From contig NZ_VYKL01000028.1 in NCBI RefSeq assembly GCF_008710145.1, positions 62,001-126,000 of the forward strand: DNA of 64,000 nt. The letters run 5' to 3'. The notes below the pieces were generated by a model. The model did no database searches and was not told the DNA's origin. It saw nothing but the letters and a program-made list of their open reading frames with translations. Position 1 is the stretch's first letter. The number at the start of each line of letters is the position of its first letter. Below are positions 55,212-63,692 of this stretch, one piece after another. The stretch is from Niallia endozanthoxylica (GTDB lineage: Bacteria > Bacillota > Bacilli > Bacillales > Cytobacillaceae). The position numbers and the translations under genes were made by a program.

Positions 55212-56027
55212 ATGACAACACTTGACTATTTGATACATGTTTCCCAACTGTTTCCTCAATTAATCTTAGAGGATTGTCATTTCACCATTTCAGATACAGA
55301 AGAGTTTTTAGTTTCCATACCTGGAAAAACGTTAAAAATGGCAATTAATGTTGGCGATACTTTAAAGGATGGCTCCATTACCAAAATCGCAATAGAAAGA
55401 AAAGAAAGAGTTATTGTTGAAGGAAATAGAGAATTATATGGTATAGCACATATTGCCTTATGTACACCAATTATTGAAAAGAATAAAGTAATTGGTTGTG
55501 TATCAATCGGTTACTCCATGGAAAAGGCAGATAAAATTAATCAAATGGCAGAAGCACTTAGTTCAATGGTAGAACAAATTTCCTCAAGTTCACAGTCAGT
55601 TGCAGCCGCATCACAGGAATTGGCTAGTAAAAATGAAGAACTTTCTACTATTTCCGTTTCGTTAAGAGATAAGATGAATGCTATTTCTGATATCGTGGCC
55701 TTTGTGTTACAAATTGCTTCAAAAACAAACATTTTAGGGTTAAATGCAGATATTCAAGCTGCACATGCTGGTGAACATGGTAAAGCTTTTTCCGTTGTAG
55801 CGAAGGAAATCCGGAAACTTGCACATGAATCTCAAAAATCGTCTGATAAGATTAAACAGGAAATCGCTATAATCCAACATTCCATTCTTGATATTTTAGA
55901 TGAAATTCAATCTTCTTCAGGTTTTACAGAAGAACTAGCTGCAGCTGCGGAAGAACTTTCCGCATCAATGGAAGATTTAAACATAACAGCAAAGGATCTT
56001 TTCGAGTTATCCCTGCTTGGGAAATAG
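55212..56027 (+). CDS. Soluble chemoreceptor-like protein (MCP signalling domain)
   Basis: 271 residues without a transmembrane segment. The N-terminal ~115 residues form a small sensor domain. The C-terminal half is the MCP signalling hairpin with the conserved tip IASKTNILGLNADIQAAHAG and EIRKLAHESQKSSDKI. The layout resembles B. subtilis YfmS. It would couple a cytoplasmic signal to CheA/CheW. It lies downstream of the c-di-GMP gene and may share its transcript. Confidence 0.88.
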   Translation: MTTLDYLIHVSQLFPQLILEDCHFTISDTEEFLVSIPGKTLKMAINVGDTLKDGSITKIAIERKERVIVEGNRELYGIAHIALCTPIIEKNKVIGCVSIGYSMEKADKINQMAEALSSMVEQISSSSQSVAAASQELASKNEELSTISVSLRDKMNAISDIVAFVLQIASKTNILGLNADIQAAHAGEHGKAFSVVAKEIRKLAHESQKSSDKIKQEIAIIQHSILDILDEIQSSSGFTEELAAAAEELSASMEDLNITAKDLFELSLLGK

Positions 56028-56028
56028 A

Positions 56029-56095
56029 GAAACACGGGAACGGTTCATTTTAAAGAGAGATTTCCATCTGAAACATGAAACCGTCCCGATGTTTC
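56029..56095. repeat. TGAAAC palindromic repeat, copy 12
   Basis: GAAACACGGGAACGGTTCAT, AAAGAGAGATTTCC, TGAAACATGAAACCGTCCC and ATGTTTC. It fills the whole 67-base gap between two convergent genes. Confidence 0.82.
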
Positions 56096-56556
56096 TAGTT
56101 TTTAACTAATATCGAAGCTTTTGTCCGCAGCAAGGCTTTTAATTGGGCTAATAATACCACTTCATCCTTTTGATTGGTAACGGTAAACTTAATCGTGATT
56201 TCTCCGCGGCTTTCGCTAGAGGTCGGTCTTAACTCCATTACTTCCACTTCGGTTGATAATACATCATTTTCTCTTACGGGTTTTGTGAATTTGATATAAT
56301 CAAAGTTTTTGCCAACAAGAAATTCATTACCGAACACATCCGATCGAATCCACTGACCCCACATAGCACTTACGGTAAGGAACCCAGAGCTGATAATTCC
56401 ATCAAATATCGAATGAGTTTCAGCAAATTCCTTATCAACATGAATCGGATGCGGATCATATTGAGTAGCAAATGTATGAATTTCTTCAGCCGTGATTAAT
56501 CTTGGATCACATTGAAAACGTTGACCCACCTCAAACTCTTCAAAATACATGTTCAT
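56095..56556 (-). CDS. MaoC-like acyl dehydratase
   Basis: 153 residues with the hot-dog fold hydratase-2 motif: FATQYDPHPIHVDKEFAE (catalytic Asp and His) followed by FDGIISSGFLTVSAMWGQW. The C-terminal strands (RENDVLSTEVEVMELRPTSS) fit. Enzymes of this group hydrate or dehydrate enoyl-CoA thioesters. It is divergent from an IclR-family regulator with shared palindromes between them. The TAG stop touches repeat copy 12. Confidence 0.87.
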   Translation of the reverse strand: MNMYFEEFEVGQRFQCDPRLITAEEIHTFATQYDPHPIHVDKEFAETHSIFDGIISSGFLTVSAMWGQWIRSDVFGNEFLVGKNFDYIKFTKPVRENDVLSTEVEVMELRPTSSESRGEITIKFTVTNQKDEVVLLAQLKALLRTKASILVKN

Positions 56557-56806
56557 CCCCCTAATTAATACTTATATTTTTTAATCTATTAATTATATTA
56601 TAAAAACTTTATCGAAATAAAGGAATTGAATTGCTCCAATCCTGTGAATCTAACTTAGAGCCTTTCATGAAACCACGACCAAGGACCCAAATGCGAAGAA
56701 TAAAGGAACTATTATTTCCAACACCATGCGGTAAGCTTGTTCCTCCTAACATTCATTAACCTTATCATAATAGTCAAAAACAAAGTTCACAAATTATTCC
56801 ACTCAA

Positions 56807-56924
56807 GTTTCATATATTGAAACTTTCTTAGTTGAATAATTTATTCTATCTGAAATCCAAAATAACCTCACCTCATGTATAGCTTCCAATCGTTTACCAT
56901 CTTAATAGTTTCAAATAATGAAAC
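56807..56924. promoter_or_regulatory. Two GTTTCA-N5-TGAAAC palindromes between maoC-like and iclR-like genes
   Basis: GTTTCATATATTGAAAC (56807-56823) and GTTTCAAATAATGAAAC (56908-56924) are perfect dyads with identical 6-bp arms. This form matches operators of IclR-family proteins (compare the KdgR box). A third near-perfect copy is at 60923-60939. A separate dyad AGTATAAA-GA-TTTATACT lies at 56950-56967, next to the iclR-like start. The remaining 56557-56806 shows no gene. Confidence 0.65.
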
Positions 56925-56988
56925 CACTTCTGCATCGTTTGAGTCAAAAAGTATAAAGATTTATACTATTAGTAGATGAGGTGAACAA

Positions 56989-57744
56989 ATGGCAAGTAAT
57001 GAAGTATCAACACTGAAAAAAGGACTTCTTGTATTAGATTTAGTCAAACAATGTCAAGGAATTACATTGAGAGAAGTGATGGAACACCTCAATCTAAGTA
57101 AATCTACGGCATTTCGATTATTAACCACGTTAGAAGAAATGAATTATATCTATAAAATTCAAACTCAATATTTTATGAACTATAAAATGTTTTGTCCTAG
57201 TTTGGAGCAACGTTCCGAAAAAGATTGGGCCTCCTTACATTCAATCTATCAAATAGCACAACATTTACAAATGAGTACCTATATAGGCAAAGTAGATGGA
57301 ACCGATCTCGTCATGACACAGGTACTTCATGCCCCATTTAAAAAGTCAGCCGACGAAGAAATCGGAAATCGTTCAAAATTACATCAATCGGCTTTAGGAA
57401 AAGTGATTTTGGCCCATTTGGATGAAGAACGATTCATGCCTATAATCAGTAGAATGTCACTCGAACCTGCGACAGAAAATACGTTCCAAGACTCGCAGCT
57501 ATTCCATTATCATTTAAAGGTGATTCGTCAAAATGGCTATGCATTTGATGATGAGGAACGGATCGTCGGTATCCGTTGTGTAGCCGTTCCTGTATTTCGT
57601 CATCATAAAGTCATTGCTGCCTTAGCTATTGCTGCACCTGCAGAACAAATTTCACGCAGCAATATCAAATACATTGCCCAAAAGCTACATACAGGTAGTA
57701 AAGACATTACGAAGGAGATTGAAGCGTTAGAAACGATTTATTAA
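56989..57744 (+). CDS. IclR-family transcriptional regulator
   Basis: 251 residues. N-terminal winged helix: TLKKGLLVLDLVKQCQGITL, LSKSTAFRLLTTLEEMNYI. The effector domain has GNRSKLHQSALGKVILAHL, NGYAFDDEERIVGIRCVAVP and a VIAALAIAAPAEQIS ending, all IclR hallmarks. GAGGTG precedes the ATG. Likely targets are genes with GTTTCA-N5-TGAAAC palindromes: itself, maoC, and the catE/FMN reductase region. Effector unknown. Confidence 0.9.
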   Translation: MASNEVSTLKKGLLVLDLVKQCQGITLREVMEHLNLSKSTAFRLLTTLEEMNYIYKIQTQYFMNYKMFCPSLEQRSEKDWASLHSIYQIAQHLQMSTYIGKVDGTDLVMTQVLHAPFKKSADEEIGNRSKLHQSALGKVILAHLDEERFMPIISRMSLEPATENTFQDSQLFHYHLKVIRQNGYAFDDEERIVGIRCVAVPVFRHHKVIAALAIAAPAEQISRSNIKYIAQKLHTGSKDITKEIEALETIY

Positions 57745-57809
57745 TCAAGGAGCTTAAGGGAGATCCCCATACCTCCATTGAAAAACGGCAAATGAAAGCA
57801 GGAAAAAAA

Positions 57810-58736
57810 GTGAAGAAAATTGAAACCGTTTCATTAATTGGCCTGGGGGCTGTAGGAGCTGCCTATGGAAGCAAACTGCATGATACCTTGAAAGATTCAT
57901 TACAAGTCGTGGCCAGCAAAGAGCGAATCCAAAGGTACGAAAACACAGGAATCATCGTGAATGGACAAAATTATCACTTTCATTACATCACTCCAGAAAC
58001 AAAAAGAGAACCGGCAGATTTGGTCCTTTTTGCTGTGAAAAATGCCGATCTATCTCAGGCCATTCAAGATGCCCGACATCATATTGGACCCGATACGATC
58101 ATTTTATCTCTATTGAACGGCATTTCTAGTGAAGAGGAAATACAATCCTCGTATGAAAATCAACCTATTCTTTATAGCGTCTGTGTGAAACTTGATGCGG
58201 TTAGACAACAGAATGAAACAAACTTTAGCACGCTTGGATGGATTGAATATGGTGAAAAGGATAACTCTAAATCAGAGAATGCATTAGCGGTTCAAGAATT
58301 ATTTGAAAGAGCTGGAATTCCATATAAAATTTCTGAGGATATTTTGCATTCCATGTGGTGGAAGTTTATGGTGAATGTCGGTATTAATCAGACATCTGCC
58401 GTATTGAAGGCACCCTATAAAGTCTTTCAGTCCGTTCCAAGTGCCTATGAATGGGCAAAATCGACCATGCGTGAAGTCGTTGCCCTTTCACAAAAGACAG
58501 GAGTGCATTTAACAGAGGAAGATGTCGCAAGTTTTCGACCAATTATAGAGAAGATGTCACCCGATGGAAAAACGTCTATGCTGCAGGATATAGAAGCAGG
58601 AAGAAAAACAGAAGTGGAATATTTAGCCGGAACGGTCATTGAATTAGGCAAAAAATACGATGTACCAACACCGATTAATGAACAGTTATTTAAAATCATT
58701 CACATTATGGAAGATATGACAAGCTACCACCAATAA
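57810..58736 (+). CDS. 2-Dehydropantoate 2-reductase-family protein (PanE/ApbA)
   Basis: About 308 residues. The N-terminal NAD(P) motif is LIGLGAVGAAYGSKL, followed by VLFAVKNADLSQAI and ILSLLNGISSEEEI. The C-terminal helical domain has WWKFMVNVGINQTSAVLKAPY and SMLQDIEAGRKTEVEYLAGTVIELG-like signature with catalytic Lys/Glu. An ATG at 57792 lacks a ribosome site; GTG 57810 has AGGA 7 bases upstream. It follows iclR closely, so a catabolic alpha-keto acid reductase role is as likely as pantothenate synthesis. Confidence 0.85.
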   Translation: MKKIETVSLIGLGAVGAAYGSKLHDTLKDSLQVVASKERIQRYENTGIIVNGQNYHFHYITPETKREPADLVLFAVKNADLSQAIQDARHHIGPDTIILSLLNGISSEEEIQSSYENQPILYSVCVKLDAVRQQNETNFSTLGWIEYGEKDNSKSENALAVQELFERAGIPYKISEDILHSMWWKFMVNVGINQTSAVLKAPYKVFQSVPSAYEWAKSTMREVVALSQKTGVHLTEEDVASFRPIIEKMSPDGKTSMLQDIEAGRKTEVEYLAGTVIELGKKYDVPTPINEQLFKIIHIMEDMTSYHQ

Positions 58737-58752
58737 AATCATAAAGAGACAA

Positions 58753-58798
58753 AAATCCACCAAATCCTGTCTCCCTACAGGTTCTGGTGGATTTTTTT
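58753..58798. terminator. Terminator between convergent genes
   Basis: AATCCACCA and TGGTGGATT arms with an inner CCTG/CAGG stem and a T-run; serves the PanE-like gene and perhaps the LLM gene. Confidence 0.85.
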
Positions 58799-58808
58799 CA
58801 AAAGATTT

Positions 58809-59867
58809 CTATCTTAATGCTTTTCTAATTTTAGGGGCTATTTCTGTTGCTACTAATTCAATATTTTTCACAACTTGATTAAAAGGCAGTCCTCCAATAT
58901 CTACTTGAGCAAGAAAACGTGTATGGCCAAACAACTCATGCTGTTGAAGGACTTTATCAACAATTTGGTCGGGGCTGCCTACAAACAATGCAGTATCTGG
59001 AGCTGCCATCTGTTCAAATTCTTCCCTAGACATTTTCATTCCAAATCCTCGTTGACGATTCACGTAGTACCAATAATTCGAATAATACGGATAGAACTCG
59101 TCCTTTGCTTGCTCAGTCGTCTCGGCAATATAGCAATGGCCTGTGACACCTATTTTCAATGCTTCTGATGAATGGCCTGCTTCCCTTCCTGCTTGATGGT
59201 AAAGATCCACAAGGGGTTTAAAACGTCTTGGATTCCCACCCAAAATAGCCAATGCCATTCCTACTCCAAACCGGCCCGCACGAACGGCACTCTCAGGTGT
59301 CCCACCAACTCCAATCCAAATAGGGATTTGATTATGGATGGGTCTTGGTGAAATTTCAGCTTGGTTTAATGGTGGACGAAATTTCCCGGACCAGGTGAGC
59401 TTTTCATTTTTATTCAGCTGCAGGAGCAAATCCATATGTTCCGTAAAAAGATCATCATAATCGTTTGTACTGTATCCAAAAAGAGGGAAAGATTCGATAA
59501 ACGCTCCCCTCCCTGCTAAAATTTCAGCACGTCCATTTGAAATTACATCTAAAGTGGCAAAATCTTCAAATAAGCGAACGGGATCAAGTGTACTTAATAC
59601 ACTTGTCGTACTGGTTAATTTAATGTGTTTCGTCGCATGAGCAATGGCCGCCAGCACGACCGCAGGAGATGAAACGGCATAATCGAGTCGATGATGCTCC
59701 CCTACTCCAAAGACATCTAGTCCTAACTCATCAGCCAACTGTGCCGCTTGAATGATTTCTTCTATTCTTTGTTTGGCACTGACTGTATGTCCTGTAAGCG
59801 GATCTGGTCCAATATCCGCGAGTGTGTAAATTCCAATTTCAAAGCTACTGCTATTTCCTTGTTTCAA
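58809..59867 (-). CDS. LLM-class flavin-dependent monooxygenase
   Basis: About 352 residues of the luciferase-like barrel: FEIGIYTLADIG, LDVFGVGEHHRLDYA, TSTTSVLSTLDPVRLFEDFA, GRAEILAGRGAFIESF and PIWIGVGGTPESAVRAG. Members use reduced flavin and O2, usually supplied by a separate FMN reductase; one is encoded 1.2 kb away. The start is TTG 59867 with GGGAGG 7 bases upstream. It lies 16 bases after the interrupted catE gene and is probably co-transcribed with it. Substrate unknown. Confidence 0.88.
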   Translation of the reverse strand: MKQGNSSSFEIGIYTLADIGPDPLTGHTVSAKQRIEEIIQAAQLADELGLDVFGVGEHHRLDYAVSSPAVVLAAIAHATKHIKLTSTTSVLSTLDPVRLFEDFATLDVISNGRAEILAGRGAFIESFPLFGYSTNDYDDLFTEHMDLLLQLNKNEKLTWSGKFRPPLNQAEISPRPIHNQIPIWIGVGGTPESAVRAGRFGVGMALAILGGNPRRFKPLVDLYHQAGREAGHSSEALKIGVTGHCYIAETTEQAKDEFYPYYSNYWYYVNRQRGFGMKMSREEFEQMAAPDTALFVGSPDQIVDKVLQQHELFGHTRFLAQVDIGGLPFNQVVKNIELVATEIAPKIRKALR

Positions 59868-59883
59868 TATGATTCCTCCCAAC

Positions 59884-60735
59884 CTAAACAGCTAACTCGA
59901 TCCTATTTCCCGAAGGATCATGGGTGATCCATTTATTATCTTCTTCCGAAACCGTAGCCCCAACTGTTTGCAATGTATGAATCGCTTCTTGGCGTACTTC
60001 CTCGTTTGCAAAAATAAGTGTAAAGGATTTAAGACCTACAATATTTTCAGGTGGCTTTGGCACTCCAATCCCGTTCCAGATATTAACGGCTACATGATGA
60101 TGGTACTTTTCATTGGAAAAGAATAGCGCCTGATTAGCATATCGATTCACCACATCAAAACCAAGACCTTTTACATAAAACTCTTCCGTCTGTTCTAATT
60201 CTGCGACATGTAAATGGATATGCCCCATTACTGTTCCCTCTGGCATGCCTTCCCAAGACTTACCTGCTACTTGACTAGTTAGCAAATTCTCGATATCAAG
60301 CGGGATTGTTGTCATTTCTACTTCATTACCTACCCAGTTCCATCCAGAAGGATCGCGGTCTGCATAAATTTCAATTCCGTTTCCATCTGGATCATTTAAA
60401 TACAAGGCTTCACTTACTAAATGATCAGATGCAGCGAATCGGATTCCATTTTCTCTAAAATGAATCACAATATTAGCTAAATCCGATCTTTTCGGTAAAA
60501 GGATAGCAAAATGATATAAACCTGATGTTCTTCCTTGTTTTGGCAGGACATTTTCAGGCTGTTCTAGTGACAGAATACTTGTTTCCCCATCCGTTGTAAG
60601 CATTGCTGATGACTCTGTTTGTTATAAAATATCGAAACCGAGAACTTCTTTATAAAACTTTATTGACCGTGCTACATTTTCCACTTTAATTTTTACATGC
60701 CCTACAAATGTTGTCGGTTTAATATGGAATCCCAT
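59884..60735 (-). pseudogene. catE: Catechol 2,3-dioxygenase (CatE-like), interrupted by a stop codon
   Basis: From ATG 60735 (AGGAGG 7 bases upstream) the frame reads MGFHIKPTTFVGHVKIKVEN to LGFDIL, then TAA at 60624-60622. It continues in frame as QTESSAMLTTDGETSILSLE onward for 245 codons. The body is a full two-domain VOC extradiol dioxygenase like B. subtilis CatE: SGLYHFAILLPKR, ALYLNDPDGNGIEIYADRD, GHIHLHVAELEQ, metal ligands His-His-Glu. A restart at ATG 60603 would lack the first beta-alpha unit. One base change explains the stop. Confidence 0.85.
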
Positions 60736-60922
60736 AATCCATCCTCCTAGAATTCATTCTTCCTATGATTGATATCGTTTCCTTTCAAATTAAATTCATG
60801 TTTTATAAACAAAATAAACATAATGAAAATAAAACAAGTTTCATTTTCATTCTGCCATTTGACCGTTCACTAGACATGATGAAGCACATACAAGAGTAAA
60901 AACCACACATTTATTGATTGGA

Positions 60923-61057
60923 GTTCCAAATAATGAAACTCATTTCATATTGTTTGAGTTAAACAAATGAAACCTCTATACTTTTGAAAGAACGAGGAAT
61001 TCATACCGTGATGTGGCATTTGCTAAAAAAAGTTTCATAGAATCATTCACTATGAAA
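60923..61057. promoter_or_regulatory. IclR-type palindrome and dyad in the catE / FMN reductase spacer
   Basis: GTTCCAAATAATGAAAC (60923-60939) matches the two IclR-region palindromes with one mismatch. TTTCATAG-N9-CTATGAAA (61033-61057) is a second dyad. The spacer (60736-61133) serves divergent promoters and holds no gene. Confidence 0.55.
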
Positions 61058-61133
61058 AATAAATACATAAGAGAAAGCAGCTTCAAAGGAAATAGATATC
61101 CTCGTTAACAATGAACATTTGGAGGTCAACAAA

Positions 61134-61676
61134 ATGAAAGTAGTAGCAATTGTAGGAAGTATTCGTAGAGACTCATATAATTTACAACTGGCTAAACACG
61201 TGCAAAAACGTTATGCAGATCAATTTGACGTTGAGGTTTTAGACTTAGCACCGCTGCCAATGTACAACCAAGATATCGAATTAGACCCACCACAAGAAGT
61301 GATTGATTTCAAAGCGAAAGTTAAAGAAGCGGATGCTGTTCTTTGGGTAACGCCTGAATACAATGCCTCTATTCCAGGAGTGTTAGGAAATGCCATTGAC
61401 TGGTTAAGCCGAGTAGAGAAAGTCATGATTGGCAAACCATCTATTATTATGGGGTCTTCCATGGGTATTTTAGGTTCAGTCAAAGCACAAATGCATCTAA
61501 GAGATATCTTATTCGCGGCTGGTTTACAATCTCCCGTACTTGGCGGAAATGAAGTATATGTAGGGGCAGTACATGAAAAATTTGACACTGAAGGCCATTT
61601 AACAGACGAAGCAACGATCGCCTTTTTAGATGGCGTTATTGCTAACTTCCAAGAATGGATGAAACGATACATTTAA
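61134..61676 (+). CDS. NADPH-dependent FMN reductase
   Basis: 180 residues from ATG 61134, GGAGGT 7 bases upstream. Flavodoxin-like fold: VAIVGSIRRDSYNLQLAKHV, LPMYNQDIELDPP, WVTPEYNASIPGVLGNAIDW (FMN loop) and SSMGILGSVKAQ. It reduces FMN, azo dyes or quinones with NADPH. Divergent from the catE-LLM pair, it would be a suitable source of reduced flavin for the LLM monooxygenase; that link is inference. Confidence 0.9.
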   Translation: MKVVAIVGSIRRDSYNLQLAKHVQKRYADQFDVEVLDLAPLPMYNQDIELDPPQEVIDFKAKVKEADAVLWVTPEYNASIPGVLGNAIDWLSRVEKVMIGKPSIIMGSSMGILGSVKAQMHLRDILFAAGLQSPVLGGNEVYVGAVHEKFDTEGHLTDEATIAFLDGVIANFQEWMKRYI

Positions 61677-61679
61677 GTT

Positions 61680-61712
61680 AAAAAACACCTCTTCAAATGA
61701 AGAGGTGTTTTT
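61680..61712 (+). terminator. Terminator after FMN reductase
   Basis: AAAACACCTCTTC and GAAGAGGTGTTTT arms, 4-base loop, T-run. The sequence 61713-61939 holds no gene apart from the promoter of the next. Confidence 0.9.
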
Positions 61713-61939
61713 TAACAGCGAAGAATTTAAGAATGAAGACTATATCAGCAAAGAAAAATTTATTTACATATGAATCTGCATAGTTTTAATATCCTCCTAT
61801 TTTTAAATTGCATTCTTCTATAGAACATGCTAGAGAATACGGTTTACCATCAAGTGTCTATTAGGCAGGTTGTCGATTTATATTTTCCTTTTTTTACGAA
61901 ATACTATTAAATAGCGTATGAATATAGGAGGTTGTTCTA

Positions 61940-62932
61940 ATGGAGGATAAAACAAAAATTCCTTTAAGTGCTGCGGAAATGTCTGGTTTATGGACTCAAT
62001 ACATGGGTGATACAATCGTTGTTTGTATGAACAGTTATTTCTTAGAAAAAGTAGAGGATGAAGAAATACGACCTATTATTAGATGGACACTTGATACAGC
62101 AAAAGAGAATCTCTCCATCATGCAGGATTTGTTTCAAAAAGAGAATTTTCCGATACCCATTGGATTTACAGAACAAGATGTCAATACAAAAGCTCCAAGA
62201 CTTTTTGCAGATACTTTTTTCTTAAAGCATTTAAGTCAACTGGCTGTATTTGCAATGACGGCCAGCAATGCAGCATTAACAGTTGCGACACGTCCAGATG
62301 TTATTGCTTTTCATAAGCGTATATTGAATAAAGGAATTGAATTACAGGACAGAACACGTGATTTAATGCTAAAACAAGGAATTTATATAAAACCTCCTTC
62401 TATTCCTATTCCTGATAAGGTAGATTTTGTAGAAAAACAACATTATTTAACTGGTTTTTTTGGGAAAAAGAGACCGATTAATGCACAAGAAATCACACAC
62501 TTATACTTAAATGCTCTAATAAATACTATCGGTAAAGAATTAGTGACGGGCTTCGCCCAGACGGCTCAAAATGAAGAGGTAAAACAATATCTTTTAAGAG
62601 GGAAAGAGCTTGCCCATAAATATGTAGAGCTGTTTAGCGATTTATTAACCAAGGAGGATCTACCTGCCCCTATAAGTTTGGGTTCGACTGTTTTAAACAC
62701 AACAGCAAGTGTTTTTTCAGATAAACTAATGATGTTTCATGTGACAGCCATGGTTGCAGCAGGAATAGGCTATTATGGAATGGCATTAGCAGCAAGCCCA
62801 AGGAGAGATCTAGGTCTAAAATATCTATCATTGATTCCAGAAGTCGCACTGTATGTTGAAGATGGAGCCAATATTATGATTAAACACGGCTGGATGGAGG
62901 AACCGCCACAAGCATTCGACCGTGATAAGTGA
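61940..62932 (+). CDS. DUF3231 protein
   Basis: 330 residues, same two-half helical layout as the 40.7 kb copy: LSAAEMSGLWTQYMGDTIVV, then in the second half INAQEITHLYLNALINTIGK. The tail is PEVALYVEDGANIMIKHGWM followed by EEPPQAFDR. AGGAGG precedes the ATG. It differs enough from the other copy to be an old paralogue. Function unknown; a spore-former family. Its TGA is the first triplet of repeat copy 13. Confidence 0.88.
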   Translation: MEDKTKIPLSAAEMSGLWTQYMGDTIVVCMNSYFLEKVEDEEIRPIIRWTLDTAKENLSIMQDLFQKENFPIPIGFTEQDVNTKAPRLFADTFFLKHLSQLAVFAMTASNAALTVATRPDVIAFHKRILNKGIELQDRTRDLMLKQGIYIKPPSIPIPDKVDFVEKQHYLTGFFGKKRPINAQEITHLYLNALINTIGKELVTGFAQTAQNEEVKQYLLRGKELAHKYVELFSDLLTKEDLPAPISLGSTVLNTTASVFSDKLMMFHVTAMVAAGIGYYGMALAASPRRDLGLKYLSLIPEVALYVEDGANIMIKHGWMEEPPQAFDRDK

Positions 62933-63010
62933 AACATAGGGAACGTTTTTGACCGTTTCACTTCAAAGAAAATATTTCCCATATGAAGCGCGAGAATGTC
63001 CCTATGTTTC
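62930..63010. repeat. TGAAAC palindromic repeat, copy 13
   Basis: TGAAACATAGGGAACGTTTT, central AAAGAAAATATTTCCC, ATGAAGCGCGAGAATGTCCC and ATGTTTC. The first TGA is the DUF3231 stop. Confidence 0.85.
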
Positions 63011-63012
63011 AT

Positions 63013-63055
63013 AAAGGCATGATGAGAGCACAAAATGACTCATCGTGCCTTTTTT
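63013..63055 (+). terminator. Terminator after DUF3231 gene
   Basis: AAAGGCATGATGAG and CTCATCGTGCCTTT arms followed by TTTTTT. Confidence 0.85.
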
Positions 63056-63192
63056 ATCGCACAAAACTTCTGATTGTCCACTATAAGACCTCCCCTTCAT
63101 TTTCTTAATAAACAAACTTTGGGCTGATAGGCAAGCTACCAAAATCCTCTTTTAGCAATAAATTACTTGTATACGCCGAAGGGAGCAAGAAA

Positions 63193-63669
63193 ATGGGTAG
63201 ACGAATAAAACATACTTCACGTGATGTGGAGGAGTTAGCGAGACTTATGATGGCCGAGGCGATTGGTGAAGGAGCCCAAGGGATGAGCATGGTGGGATCA
63301 GTTGTGGCTAATCGAGTGGAGGCTGACTGTGCCCCCGACTTCAGAGGATTGCGCAATATCAGACATGCAATTTATCAAACCATACCTGGAACCGGAATTC
63401 CTCACTTCGAGCCTGTCTTAAACGGAACCTTGTATACACAACGTCCCACAGAAGCTGACCTCCAGAGAGCTAGGAATTTATTGCATGGTCATAGGGAACC
63501 TCGGGCCAGAATGAATCTGTGGTTTTTTAACCCCAGCCCTGGAAAAAAATTCCGAGCTCCTTGTACACCCACGATGCCAAGGTCCCCTATGACGCAATTC
63601 GATCATGCGCATAAAAGTCATTGCTTCTATGTCGCTGTCCCTGGTTATTGTCCTGAGTTTTATAGATAA
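63193..63669 (+). CDS. cwlJ: Spore cortex-lytic cell wall hydrolase CwlJ
   Basis: 158 residues, SleB/CwlJ hydrolase_2 domain: ELARLMMAEAIGEGAQGMSM (catalytic Glu), VGSVVANRVEADCAPDF, and NLWFFNPSPGKKF, CFYVAVPGYCPEFYR at the C-terminus. CwlJ degrades cortex peptidoglycan during germination and is triggered by Ca-dipicolinate. GGGAG precedes the ATG. The next gene, 23 bases on, is gerQ, which is needed for CwlJ localisation, the classical pair. Confidence 0.94.
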   Translation: MGRRIKHTSRDVEELARLMMAEAIGEGAQGMSMVGSVVANRVEADCAPDFRGLRNIRHAIYQTIPGTGIPHFEPVLNGTLYTQRPTEADLQRARNLLHGHREPRARMNLWFFNPSPGKKFRAPCTPTMPRSPMTQFDHAHKSHCFYVAVPGYCPEFYR

Positions 63670-63692
63670 AAGAAAAAGGAGCTAAACGTCTC

